The translations under genes were made by a program, and so were the position numbers. DNA of 64,000 bases, taken from positions 1,178,001 through 1,242,000 of the forward strand of contig JADLSH010000326.1 of the NCBI GenBank assembly GCA_016169945.1, written 5' to 3'. This stretch comes from Trachythela sp. YZ-2020. Taxonomy: Eukaryota; Cnidaria; Anthozoa; Malacalcyonacea; Clavulariidae. Positions 19,990-30,150 of the stretch are shown here, one piece after another (within the stretch, counting starts at the first letter, position 1; each line of letters opens with the position of its first letter). The notes under the pieces were generated by a model. The model had not been told where the DNA came from, ran no database searches, and worked only from the letters and a program-made list of their open reading frames with translations.

Positions 19990-21659
19990 ATCCAGAATTG
20001 CTCGGTCGCAAAAGGATAGACTCAGTTTAATTAACAAAAGGATTTCTGATGTCATTTGTCTAAACAGAAGAAATTTTAGGGCCTTGGTGGGAAGTAGAAC
20101 TTGGTGGAGAAAGACGAATGATATTTCTCAGCGAAATGCATCGTCATCAAGAGTTACTTTAGATAATGCATCACTTACAAGATTAAATCGCTACTTTGGC
20201 GAACTCTGCCACGATGATAGTTATGTCGAACCGACGCTCTCAATTATTGGTGATGAAGTAGATATTCCTAGCTTCACGGAACAGCAGGTATGGAATGCCT
20301 TGAAAAGAATAAAGAGGACAGCAACAGGTCCCGATTATATTCCCTATTGGGTTTGGAAGGATCATGCGGAAATTCTAACCGAAGTTATAACTAACGTCTG
20401 GAATTTGTCCCTTTCATCACATACTTGGCCAGATTCATGGAAAAAGCGAATATTAACCCTCTTGCAAAGGTTGATTTACCAAAGGAAGATGGTGACTTTC
20501 GTGGAATAAATATTACACCAGTAATTGCGAGGACCTTCGAAAAGCTCGTTTATAATAGTCAGGTCAAGTCGACAATTGAGGAAATTTTATCCCCAACGCA
20601 ATTTGCGTACAGGCAGGGGGGAAGTTGTACAAACGCTCTGTTGACTATTCAGAACAAAGTACTCAGCTTCTTAGATAGAGCGGACTGCAAAGCAGTTAGA
20701 CTGTTTTCTATGGATTTTAGCAAGGCCTTCGACTCCGTGAAACATTCACTCCTCTCGGAAAAGTTAAAAAATGTGCCACTCAACCCTTATATCATAAATT
20801 GGTATTTAAATTTTCTAAAGAATAGAAAGCAAAGAGTCGTTTGTAACGATTTTTGTGGAGAATGGATGGATGTTAATAAGTGTACAACACAGGGGAGCGT
20901 AAGTGGCCCCTACCTTTTTAATATTTTCCTCAATGATTTAGAGGTGGACATAGACGGCGAGAACGCTCTTTTTAAATATGCGGACGATTCAAATATAATA
21001 GTGCCAGTTTGGAGTGACGGTCCTGATATATCAACAGATACAGTTGGACAATTCCTGAGCTGGTCTGACGATAATTTTATGACTTGTAACCCTGGTAAAT
21101 GTAAAGAGCTTATCATCCGGAAGAAGGGATATAATGATCAACTCGACAATGTTTATAATATACCCCAATGCAAGGAACTTCCCATTTTAGGCATTACTTT
21201 TCAAGACAATCTCAAGTTTACCAATCATGTGCGAGGTAAATTGGTCAAAGCAAAAAATGCTTGTACGTTATACGAACACTCAGGGCAGAAGGCTATAGCC
21301 AATGTGAGATAGATTATCTATTTAAGACCTTAGTAATATCTACTATAACGTTTGGCCTGTCCGTTTACGGTTCTTCTCCAGCCGAACTCAGTACTCTACA
21401 ACGGTTTCTTGACAGATGTTTTAAGCGAAAGTATATATCAGAACCTGTAAATATTAGATATCTTTTAGAAATACACGACAGAAATATATTTAAGGCTTCT
21501 GTAAATCAGAAGAGTGCCATAGTCGACTTGATACCAAGAAAAAAATCCACAAGCTACTCTCTGAGGACAGAGTTTAGTCAGTATCCAAGAGTGAACACGG
21601 AACGTTTTAAATTGTCGTTTGTAAATAGATTAATTTTTAACTATAACCTATTCATATGA
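19955..21659 (+). pseudogene. Reverse transcriptase of element E (three frames)
   Basis: Frame 19955-20509 holds the linker and RT start ([23 protein letters not shown]). Frame 20425-21312 holds [29 protein letters not shown] (motif A), [20 protein letters not shown] (motif B), [11 protein letters not shown] (motif C) and the start of the thumb. Frame 21261-21659 completes the thumb and the SYSLRTEFSQYP tail. Frameshifts lie near 20,430-20,500 and 21,265-21,310. Motif C is YADD. Confidence 0.85.
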
Positions 21660-21841
21660 TGTAAACTTTACTAATATATTCTTGATATTTACTTGTAACA
21701 TAAGATATGTATTTTTATCTTTTGATCTAATAAAAAGACTTTTGAATTGAATTGAATTTGAAAGACGCCCACGTGCCGCATTTAATGAGAGTTTAATGAC
21801 AACAAGCTGCTATTGAGTATTTTTACTGTACGTGGAATTCT

Positions 21842-22190
21842 AACATCTTGAGACGTTCAAGAGACTTTGGGCGTTCAACGTAGACGTAGCTGTTAAGGAA
21901 GGCCTCGAAGATAGACAACCTATAGATGATAAATCAAGTTCGAGAAAATCGGCTGCTGGCAGAAAGGGTGGGCATAATAAAAAAACAAAAAGTAACACGG
22001 TTATTGTCGGTGATTCTATGACCAAATACGTGAAAGGCTGGGAGAAGTCAAGTGCGACCAACCGTGTTACGGCTAAATCATTTTCCGGCGCCAGTATCGA
22101 AGATATGACTTACTTTATAAAACCAATTCTTCGAAAGAAACCTGATAAAATTATTCTCCACATTGGGACTAACAACTTACGTAACGATTA
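21842..22190 (+). pseudogene. ORF1 of element G, first part of the SGNH esterase domain
   Basis: The frame is open after a TAA near 21,841. A Lys/Ser-rich stretch leads into TVIVGDSMTKYVKGW (nucleophile Ser block), a FSGASIEDM block and IILHIGTNNLRND (GxxN block). The domain stops at about 22,190, where the AT-rich tail of element F begins. The Asp/His part is found at 26.78 kb. The interval 21,758-21,841 has no gene and is presumed 5' sequence of the element. Confidence 0.85.
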
Positions 22191-22214
22191 TTTTTATTAC
22201 ACACTTTATTTAAA

Positions 22215-22263
22215 GACGCTAGCCCCGACAACTATGTAAAAGTTGATTTCCACGGGAGGCGTC
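22215..22263 (-). other. 3'UTR stem-loop of element F
   Basis: On the minus strand the outer stem is GACGC with GCGTC and the inner stem is CCCG with CGGG. The conserved GTGGAAATCA bulge follows, then the distal stem CAACT with AGTTG. TTTAAATAAAG lies directly downstream. Homologous in layout to 7,867-7,915 and 52,577-52,626. Confidence 0.75.
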
Positions 22264-22408
22264 AATATAAAAATATTACATAGTAAAAAAAAGGAAGGAT
22301 ATAAAGAGGACATGCAACTATATACATAAATTATATACATTATCAAAACTGAGAAATGAAGGCTACTGAAGATTACGGTGTGTCCCAGGTAGAGATATGA
22401 CTTGGTTA

Positions 22409-23454
22409 TTAACATCGAATATTTTGTTTGATACAATTTTTAAACGAGAAAACTGATTGAGCTAGCTTAGCTTCAAGCGGGAGGTCATTCCACATAAAAG
22501 CCCCGCTGTATTTAAAGCTTCTTTTAAGAAATTCTCTTGTTGGCTTAGGAAGGGCCAGATCGGTTTGGGAATTTCTAAGATTATAATTATTTTGTAAAGT
22601 ATTCCTACTTAAGAATGAATCTTTCAGGGTCGGTGCAGCACTATTGCTCAAGACTTTATATACGAATGTAGCCTTAGATAAGTACCATCGTGTTTCCAAA
22701 TTTTCCCAGTCAAGAGATCGGAGAACGTCAGCAGATCTAATCTCATAACTGGCGCCAGTTATTATTCTGGCGGCCCGATTTTGGAACTTTTGTAATTTAT
22801 CTCTCAGGGTTTTGTTACAGGTGCCCCAAAGAGGAGAGCAGTAATCGAAATAAGGCTGTACGAGAGCATTATAAATTGATATCAAAGTGTTTGCAGGAAC
22901 ATAGGGCTTAATACGCCTCAGAACCCCAATGCCAGCCCCGACTTTTTTGCAAACCATTTCAATATGGTCGTCCCAACTCAATGTTTCATCAAGTTTAACT
23001 CCCAAACACGGGATTGAATGCACTATAGGAATCAGTTGGTCATTAATCATTACGGGAAGATCATTGTCAATTTTAGCAAGGTTGTGATAGGATCCGACAT
23101 ACATTAATTTAGTTTTTGTTGAATGATGTTGCAGTTTGTTTTGACGAGCCATTGACTAACATTGTTTAAGTCATGATTTAAATTAGCATTCAGTTCTGTA
23201 CAGTCTTTTGCAGAAGAAAATATCTGTGAATCATCAGCATATAAACAAGGGGTTGTCTTCTCAAGACAATCAGGCAAATCATTTATATAAAGTAAGAACA
23301 ATAGGGGGCCCAATATGGATCCTTGAGGAACCCCACATACAATCCTTTTTGGAGCTGACATTTCGCCATTAACAAATGACATCTGTTCCCTGTCAGAAAG
23401 ATAGGACTCAAACAGATTTAATTCAATATTTGAAATCCCAAATTGTTCTTTCAT
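22409..23454 (-). pseudogene. Reverse transcriptase of element F (two frames)
   Basis: Frame 23454-23104 has MSAPKRIVCGVPQGSILGPLLFLLYINDL (motif B) and CLYADDSQIFSS (motif C). Frame 23152-22409 continues with KTKLMYVGS, LGVKLDETLSWDDHIEMV and KLQKFQNRAARIITG, and ends in the SFKYSGAFMWNDLP tail. One frameshift lies at about 23,105-23,150. Motif A lies upstream in degenerate sequence. Confidence 0.9.
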
Positions 23455-24386
23455 TTTGCGCAGTAGAATGTTATGATTAATAGAGTCAAAAGCTTTTCGG
23501 ATATCAACAAAACAACACCATTCAATTCACCATTGTCCATGCTCTCATACCATGCATCACACATCTGAATGAGAGCTGCCAGAGTAGAATTTTTAGGGCG
23601 GAACCCAAATTGATGTTTAGAGAGTAGAGAATTGGCGTTCAGAAATTCATATAATTGATTAAAAACGGATCTCTCAAAAATTTTACTAATAATTGGTAAG
23701 ATTGATATTGGGCGATAATTCTCGCATTTTTTTCTATCTTCTGACTTATAAATGGGTATAACCCAAGCCTTCTTCCAATCATCTATGTAGACACCGGATT
23801 TGATACAGAGATTAAAAATCCACGTTAGAGAAGGGCTAATTATTTCAGCTGAGATTTTAAGTACCCTTGCGGGATAGAATCAAGGCCAGTCGATTTTGAT
23901 GATTTAAGATTACTTAACAAAAGAAATACTTCGTATTCACTAATTTCAGACAGGGTAAATAGAGTCTCTGGACTAGTGACGGACTTTCTGATTCTGACAA
24001 GTCCGTGGCGTCGGGGTCAATTTCAGCAGATAATTTTGGCCCAATGCTCACAAAGAAGTCGTTAAAGGCCTCAGCTATCAGTAAATTATCAGAAACAATA
24101 GTATCGCCTATTATTAATTGGGAATGTTGTTTGATTTGTAATTCTTACCCAAAAGGTGATTAATATGGTGCCAACTTTGTTTGAGATCTTTGGTCTGAGC
24201 ACAAACCTCAAATTTGTCAAAAATAACTCTTTTTGGATTTATACAATTCAGAGTTAACTTTATTGCGAGTGTCTTTGTATTTCGACCAGTGTAATTGGGA
24301 ATTAAATTTCACTGCTTTCTTTTTGTGAAAATCTCTTGCTCTCATCAGATTTTTATATTTGGAGTAATCCACGGAAGTGAGTTACC
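23455..24386 (-). pseudogene. Degenerate linker and RT start of element F
   Basis: Several short frames match the endonuclease-RT linker and RT fingers/motif A of elements C and G (for example GFRPKNSTLAALIQM and INHNILLRK-like pieces). They are separated by stops and small indels. The region shows continuity of ORF2 but has no usable frame. Confidence 0.65.
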
Positions 24387-25178
24387 TCAGGTTCTCATGC
24401 ATCTAAATGGTGCATGTCGGTCAAGTATTTGCAAGTAAAATGATTTCCATAAATGCCAACAAGAGTTTGGGTTAGCATATTGTGTCACATTTTCCCATGG
24501 TATCTGTGATAGGTCATTAAGGAAGTCCGTAGCGTTGAAATTTTTAAAGTTACGGACATATCTTACACTTTGTCGAGATTTTGGAGTAAAAAATTTTCTA
24601 ACGGTAAAAATCAAACTGTGATCGGATATACCAAGATGAATAACTCCGGATTTTGTAATATTTTCTTTCTTATTAGTAAAAATCAAATCGATCAAGGTTG
24701 CTGACGTTCTCGTAACCCTTGTGGGTTCGTTAATTAACTGCTCAAATTGGTAGATGCATGAAAGAAATAGCAGCCTACGCGTGTGAGCATCAGGGGGAGA
24801 CTTACTAACATCACAATTTAGATCACCCATAAGTAATAATTCTTTGTTTTCCAAGTCACATCTTCTCAGAAAATTTTCGAAATCATCAAACAAGCGAGTA
24901 ACTGAGCCAGGGGGTCTATACCATGTAGATACTAAGAATGGCTTACTGCATGGTCTACTAATTTCAACACATAATATTTCCAGCGAGCATGCCGTTAGTA
25001 AGTCATTCCGTTCGCTAAAGGGAATAGTCTCCCGAATATACATCAATACACCGCCTCCGTAACCGTTGCGATCTTTTCGAATTAGTTGAAAACCGCTAAT
25101 GTTTATTTCGTCGTCCGAAACCGACTCGTCAATTTTAGTTTCATTGATAGAAAGGATATCTAAGGAATTATTTAGCAT
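24387..25178 (-). CDS. Endonuclease domain of element F
   Basis: 263 codons are open. They show LSINETKIDESV (catalytic E), LIRKDRNGYGGGVLMYIRE, VSTWYRPPGSV, LLMGDLNCDVSKSP (D and N), FEQLINEPTRVTRTSATLIDLIFTNKKENI and LGISDHSLIFTVRKF (SDH). All catalytic residues are kept. The N-terminal strand (the LNIxSL block) lies just upstream (about 25,180-25,250), so the first Met here is probably internal and the domain extends 5'. Confidence 0.9.
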   Translation of the reverse strand: MLNNSLDILSINETKIDESVSDDEINISGFQLIRKDRNGYGGGVLMYIRETIPFSERNDLLTACSLEILCVEISRPCSKPFLVSTWYRPPGSVTRLFDDFENFLRRCDLENKELLLMGDLNCDVSKSPPDAHTRRLLFLSCIYQFEQLINEPTRVTRTSATLIDLIFTNKKENITKSGVIHLGISDHSLIFTVRKFFTPKSRQSVRYVRNFKNFNATDFLNDLSQIPWENVTQYANPNSCWHLWKSFYLQILDRHAPFRCMRT

Positions 25179-25329
25179 AATGACTCAAAGTTCATCAATG
25201 TGCTTAGATAGGCTATTAATATTTAAGCATGCGATTTTTAACCCTTTCAAATTACTTAAGTCATTAAGGAGAATTGATTATTATTATTAACATCACTACT
25301 TATCTCGAATGGGTCACACCAAGGTTCAG

Positions 25330-26673
25330 TCAGGACCTCCTTGAACGGCTGTTGGGCCTTTGGGGACTCAGCATCATACTCAGAATGTCCTCCAGAAAGC
25401 TCAGCCGAGCTGTGTTGTTGAGAAAATCCTGATTGCGTCTTTGTTTGGGGCCGATAGAAGGAGCAAAGGAAGTCTTTCCTCGTAAAAATTTAATAAAATT
25501 GGCAGCCAAGTATGCCGAACCTTTAGCATTTAAGTGTAACAGACTACCGTTTAAGCATGAGCTGTCCAAATTCCGGTTATCTATAAAATTAAACTCGTTC
25601 TTCGAGCAGAAATCTTGTAGCCCGTCATTGACTTTCGCGATTTGCTCTTCCAAATCTAGATCACGCCTTAACGTGATACTAGAGAGACCAATTGTAGAAT
25701 TAGGGAACTTTTCTTTAATATTTGTCACCAAGCTTTCAATCTTCTTGATACAAACCGCCGGATTATCTACTGGCAGGTTATTCGTGCCAGCATGCACAAT
25801 AATATGTGAAGGAGAATCGGACTTGAGGTGTTTCACTTCCGAGATGATCTCCTCGGCAGACTTTCCAGGGAATGTACATTTATTGACTTTCCTTCTAGAT
25901 AATTTCCTGGGGTGTATGTTTTTTATTATCGAGTCGCCGATTAATAGAATAGAACCCTCGCTTTTGACGTCCCTCTTTGTCTTACTGGACTCTGGTGTAA
26001 TCAAGGATTCATCATTTAAGGATTGAGTCGATTCTATGACGTCGCTGGGGTCGTTAATCGGACCAGTAAGCAACCCAGATACATTGCCATTGACGACATT
26101 CTTTGTCTTGCTAGGCTTTGGTGTGATCAGCGATTCATTGCCTAATGCTTGGATTGCAAATTCTTCGGCTTCACTGGGGTCAGTAAATGCTTCGTTGATT
26201 TCGCTTCTCGATTTTTTTTCGGCTTTATGATGCTGATTATTGTCTATCTCCTTGCGAAACTGTGAAATAATTTCAGAGAGATGTTCTACAGAGTGTGATA
26301 GGGATTGAATTGCAACTCTGTTGAGCACTTGGCCAGATTGGAGATCAGCAATATCATCAACATTAGTAGACTGTAGAATAACCCTCTCCGTCTGGCTGCT
26401 TACGTCCGCGCTTGTAGTTTGTGGCCATATTATGTTCTCGATGATCTTCGAACAAAATAGCTTTTTGTATTCGGCCTCCTTCTCCCCTGAAATGTGTAAC
26501 AAGTTCTTGTTCTTACGCCAGCAGATTGAGATATCATCAGCAGAAAATATCTTTTTATCACCTCCAGGTTGCTCCCAGACGCCAACAAGCTTTAATTCGT
26601 CGCTAAAAAAATTCTTTAAAGAATCGTAGTCGCCTTGCCATGCAAAGCATAAGTTATGGTTTAAAGATTCCAT
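25330..26673 (-). CDS. ORF1 of element F: PGG domain fused to SGNH esterase
   Basis: 447 residues in one frame. Residues about 10-75 form the PGG domain (CFAWQGDYDSLKNFF, VWEQPGGDKKIFSAD, ICWRKNKNLLHISGEK). The middle is a coiled-coil-like and polar linker holding a duplicated ESLITPxxSKTK motif. Residues about 240-410 form the SGNH domain: LLIGDSIIKN with the nucleophile Ser at about 248, IIVHAGTNNLP at about 291-301, and LLHLNAKGSAYLA with the Asp/His end. It is the only ORF1 here that carries both domains, and it links the two retroelement groups. ATG at 26,673 follows an AT-rich leader. Confidence 0.85.
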   Translation of the reverse strand: MESLNHNLCFAWQGDYDSLKNFFSDELKLVGVWEQPGGDKKIFSADDISICWRKNKNLLHISGEKEAEYKKLFCSKIIENIIWPQTTSADVSSQTERVILQSTNVDDIADLQSGQVLNRVAIQSLSHSVEHLSEIISQFRKEIDNNQHHKAEKKSRSEINEAFTDPSEAEEFAIQALGNESLITPKPSKTKNVVNGNVSGLLTGPINDPSDVIESTQSLNDESLITPESSKTKRDVKSEGSILLIGDSIIKNIHPRKLSRRKVNKCTFPGKSAEEIISEVKHLKSDSPSHIIVHAGTNNLPVDNPAVCIKKIESLVTNIKEKFPNSTIGLSSITLRRDLDLEEQIAKVNDGLQDFCSKNEFNFIDNRNLDSSCLNGSLLHLNAKGSAYLAANFIKFLRGKTSFAPSIGPKQRRNQDFLNNTARLSFLEDILSMMLSPQRPNSRSRRS

Positions 26674-26774
26674 TTATCAATAAACATAGATGTACTGCAT
26701 GTACAATTTTGAAGTATTATGTATTATTTGATAAAATAGCGGAGCTCAGATATACACGTCTTACTCTGATCTAG

Positions 26775-27090
26775 ACGAATCTTGCGAACGTCGAATGAAG
26801 CCACGACTGTTGCTGATGGTATCACCAATCTTGCACATTCTATTGAACAACAGTGTCCAGATATTGAGATAATTATTTCGGGGATCATAACAAGATCAGA
26901 TGATATGTCTGCCTCAAGCAGGGTAAGAGAAACGAATAAATTGGTCAAATCTATGTGTGACCAAAATAATTGATATTTTATAGCAAACTCTAATATTAGG
27001 ACTACACATTTAAATGCCAGAGGATTACATTTAAATCACTCTGGCAGTTTGTTGTTACAAAATAATTTTAAGCTTGCTATTGCAAATTGA
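26775..27090 (+). pseudogene. ORF1 of element G, second part of the SGNH esterase domain
   Basis: The reading resumes where the 22,190 break stopped: LRTSNEATTVADGITNLAHSI, IIISGIITRSDD, ETNKLVKSMC. One stop (TGA at about 26,971) precedes HLNARGLHLNHSGSLLLQNNF, the Asp/His-containing end block. The frame closes shortly before the ORF2 start at 27,103. Confidence 0.85.
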
Positions 27091-27102
27091 CAGTTTGAGA
27101 GT

Positions 27103-28119
27103 GTGAGTACTGATTCTGGAGAATTTATCTCAAATTTAAATCCGAATTTAATTCCGAGTTGTCTTAATACTAGGGGGGTTAAAATGGCATTACTTAATAT
27201 AGTCAGTCTTCCGAAACATGTTGATGAATTGCGCATATCTAGACTATTTCTCCATTTTGATCTGCTTGCTCTGAATGAAACCAGACTGGATTCATCTATC
27301 TCGGATGGTCTAGTCAAAATTCGTGGCTACGATATCGTCAGAAACGACAGATCACGTAGAGGGGGAGGTGTTTGTATCTACCTCCGTAGTACTATCAGTT
27401 ATAAAATCCGAAATGATCTGGTCCCTGATGATATTGAAGCAATTTGTTTGGAAATTTCTAAACCAAATTCTCGAAACTTTATCGTTGCATCCGTTTATCG
27501 TCCACCGAGCTCTACATCTGAGTTTTTCTTAACATTTGAAAAAATGATTAAAATGATTGATGACGAAAATAAAGAACTTCACATCCTAGGAGACCTAAAT
27601 TGTAATATGTTGGCGAATATTTCTAATCAACCAACTAAAACACTTAAAGAAATTCTTGAAACATATCAATTATCTCAGCTCATTACTGAGGCTACACGAA
27701 TAACGACTAGTTCCTGCACCCTTATAGATCATTATATAACATCTATGCCAGAAAAAATTGTTCAGTCTGGAGTAATACACACAGGAATTAGTGACCATAG
27801 CTTAATCTATGGTATTAGGAAAATAAATTCTGTTTTAAGTACCCGAAAAAAAGCTAAAAAGGTCGAAGTTAGAAACATGAAAATATTTAATGAAGAGCGT
27901 TTTAATGAGGATCTTCTTACCCAATCTTGGGAACAAATTGTACTAAAGTCAGATACAGATTCTATGTGGGCCTGTTGGAAGGAACTATTTCTGGAAGTTC
28001 TTGATAAACATGCCCCAATTCAACATATTAGAAAACGGTCGTCTACTGTCCCGCGTGGGTTACCGCAGATATTAAAAAACTTATATTTGAAAGAGATAAA
28101 AAGAAACGTAAAGCAATGA
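27103..28119 (+). CDS. Endonuclease domain of element G ORF2
   Basis: 338 codons open. Blocks: MALLNIVSLPKHVDEL, LLALNETRLDSSI (catalytic E), VRNDRSRRGGGVCIYLR, IVASVYRPPSSTSEFF, LHILGDLNCNMLA (D and N), SQLITEATRITTSSCTLIDHYI, and HTGISDHSLIYGIRK (SDH). A linker with an aromatic/Lys-rich end (DSMWACWKELFLEVLDKHAP) follows. It ends at a one-base shift into the RT frame starting at 28,116. It is close to the endonuclease of element C, so C and G are the same family. Confidence 0.9.
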   Translation: MSTDSGEFISNLNPNLIPSCLNTRGVKMALLNIVSLPKHVDELRISRLFLHFDLLALNETRLDSSISDGLVKIRGYDIVRNDRSRRGGGVCIYLRSTISYKIRNDLVPDDIEAICLEISKPNSRNFIVASVYRPPSSTSEFFLTFEKMIKMIDDENKELHILGDLNCNMLANISNQPTKTLKEILETYQLSQLITEATRITTSSCTLIDHYITSMPEKIVQSGVIHTGISDHSLIYGIRKINSVLSTRKKAKKVEVRNMKIFNEERFNEDLLTQSWEQIVLKSDTDSMWACWKELFLEVLDKHAPIQHIRKRSSTVPRGLPQILKNLYLKEIKRNVKQ

Positions 28120-29134
28120 TTACTAAACAAAGTACCGATTGGGATGTGTACAAAACATCCAGGAATCTGGTCAATATTGCTTTACGACATGCTAAGGCTG
28201 AATATTATCGCAACAAAATAGCTGAACAAAATAATAATCCTAAAGAGGCATGGAAAACAATCAATGATTTATTAGGCCGATCTTCTAATGAGACCATTGT
28301 AAATGAATTGAAGATTAATGATTCTAAAATTACTTCTAATGAAGAAATAGCTAATGCCTTTAATGAATATTTCACCAATATTGGCCCTAGCCTGGCTAAT
28401 TCTATCGACGAATCCAATACCTCGTTTAAAACATTTGTGAAATCTGCTGAATCTAAAATGGATCGTTTTAGGCTGGTGTCAGTGGGTAAAGTAGTTAAGC
28501 TTTTGAAAGGCTTATCAAATTGTAAAGCAGCTGGTCTTGATAAAATATCTGGTAAAATTTTAAAAGTTGCTGCTAATACTATTGCCCCATCACTTACGCA
28601 TATTTTTAATCATGGCTTGATTTCAAATTGCTTTCCATATGAATGGAAAATGGCAAGACTTGTACCAATTCACAAAAAAGGCCCGCGGAATTTAACAGAG
28701 AATTATAGCCCAATTTCAATCTTGCTTTCAATTAGCAAAATAATGGAAAGAATAATGTATGACCAGATATACCAATATCCTAGTGACAACTCTTTACTTT
28801 CTGAACACCAATTTGACTTTCGCAAATTTCACTCCACTGCTTCGGCACTACTAGATAGTACGAACAGTTGGTATGTTAATATGGACCGGAAAAAGTTTAA
28901 TTTGGTTGTTTTGTTAGATCTTAAGAAGGCATTTGATACAATCGACCATGGTATTCTGTTGAGCAAATTAGAACTTTATGGCATAACGGGAAGTGCTCTG
29001 TCGATGATACGTTCATACTTATCTGATCGTAATAAAAAATGTCAGTTGGGTGACCTTATGTCAACTGAAAGGCATGTTACATGTGGTATTCCTCAAGGGT
29101 CTATTCTTGGCCCTCTCTTTTTCCTTGTATTCAA
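28116..29134 (+). CDS. Reverse transcriptase of element G, 5' part
   Basis: The frame carries AKAEYYRNKIAEQNNNPKEA, KAAGLDKISGKILKV, FPYEWKMARLVPIHKKG, NYSPISILLSISKIMERI (the usual YRPIS reads YSPIS), FDFRKFHSTASALLDS, VVLLDLKKAFDTIDHGILL (motif A) and CGIPQGSILGPLFFLV (motif B). At about 29,131 the sequence changes to the TTCAATTTATT tail of element H. Motif C and the thumb continue at 40.79 kb. Confidence 0.9.
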
Positions 29135-29298
29135 TTTATTCAATTTTTTTCAATTTATTCAAAAGATACCAATTTTGCAGTTTTTAAAAACTGAATTACA
29201 CTGGTTTACATGCATATGAGTAAAAATGTCTACAAACACTCCTTATTTACACGTTGTTAATTATAATAGTTCTAGGTAAAAATGTAGCCAAACAATTA

Positions 29299-30150
29299 TT
29301 ATTTAAAACTAGAGTTGTAGGCCTTACTACCGGCCATAATAAAACTATTAGCAAACCTACTTGTCCTATGCTTTGGTATTGAAAGACAATTATCATTACG
29401 TAGAGAATATCCAGTTTTATGTCTTGGGGGAACGAGAGAATGGAGTTTATGGGATGTTTCTTCACACATTTGAACGAAAAATTTCTCGCAAATGGTCTTT
29501 CTCCGCAAGAACAGTGACAGCACCCCAGTGCGTACCAACGCATCTTCATATTTGAGATCAGGGAAGATTATACGAAGGGCTCTACGTTGAATACTCTCGA
29601 TCTCGTCGCTCAAATATTGCGCCAAGCTATAGTGCCATACCTCGCACGAAAACTCTAAAATTGGTCGAACGCAGGTAGTATAAACCCGGACTAACTTGCA
29701 CGCTGGAATCGAGGATCTCTTAAGTAATCGTAAGGCATACAACCGCTTCGAAGCTTTCTTGCAGATATAGTCAACGTGCTCGATCCATTTAAGATCTTTC
29801 GAGATCATGACGCCAAGTAATTTAGCATGCGGGACCACAGATATATCATGACCGTCAATGGTGATCGGCGGAAGAGCCCCGAGATCAAGGGGAGAGAACC
29901 CAACACGAACTTCTTTTGTTTTTGTAGGGTTCAGTTTCATGTTGTTCTCAGAAACCCATTTAGCAGATTCTGTAATTTGAGACGGTAGGACCGAGTTGGC
30001 TTCTTGACCCTTCAAGACAATCTCCCAGATAGTGGTGTCGTCAACAAATTTCACCGTATCGTCGGAGACGTTCAAGTCGTTCACCATGATGAGGAAGAGG
30101 AGTGGGCCCAGTTTTGTTCCTTGGGGACTCCTCCGTTGATAGTTCTCCAA
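29299..30150 (-). CDS. Reverse transcriptase of element H, C-terminal part
   Basis: The frame begins inside motif B (RSPQGTKLGPLLFLIMVNDL). It carries TVKFVDDTTIWEI (motif C, FVDD), MKLNPTKTKEVRVGF, LLGVMISKDLKWIEHVDYI, RLYALRLLKRSSIP, and a C-terminal GYSLRNDNCLSIPKHRTSRF block, ending FIMAGSKAYNSSFK. It overlaps the upstream frame by about 70 bp; a single indel near 30,110-30,140 separates them. 29,181-29,298 is 3'UTR. Confidence 0.9.
   Translation of the reverse strand: MENYQRRSPQGTKLGPLLFLIMVNDLNVSDDTVKFVDDTTIWEIVLKGQEANSVLPSQITESAKWVSENNMKLNPTKTKEVRVGFSPLDLGALPPITIDGHDISVVPHAKLLGVMISKDLKWIEHVDYICKKASKRLYALRLLKRSSIPACKLVRVYTTCVRPILEFSCEVWHYSLAQYLSDEIESIQRRALRIIFPDLKYEDALVRTGVLSLFLRRKTICEKFFVQMCEETSHKLHSLVPPRHKTGYSLRNDNCLSIPKHRTSRFANSFIMAGSKAYNSSFK

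Larger units (their letters stand above)
17329..21757 (+). mobile_element. Non-LTR retrotransposon E (plus), PGG-domain family
   Basis: ORF1 (17,329-18,919, two frames) is followed by ORF2: endonuclease at 18,906-19,989 and RT at 19,955-21,659. The short 3'UTR has AATAAA-like TAATAAAAAG and ends in a (TTGAA)n tail at about 21,731-21,753. Nearly full length. About five frameshifts make it non-functional. Tail type and ORF1 design match element H. Confidence 0.9.
22193..26774 (-). mobile_element. CR1-like retrotransposon F (minus), inserted in ORF1 of element G
   Basis: Minus strand order: ORF1 (26,673-25,330), endonuclease (25,178-24,387), degenerate RT start (24,386-23,455), RT (23,454-22,409), and a 3'UTR with stem-loop and AATAAA, ending in an AT-rich tail at about 22,193. 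The flanks (CTTACGTAACG at left, CTTGCGAACG at right) look like a diverged target duplication of about 10-13 bp. ORF1 combines the PGG domain with an SGNH esterase. Confidence 0.85.

Noticed and set aside
25433..26629. Plus-strand frames of up to 197 codons opposite ORF1 of element F
   Set aside because: The minus strand has recognisable PGG and SGNH domains, and the plus frames show none.
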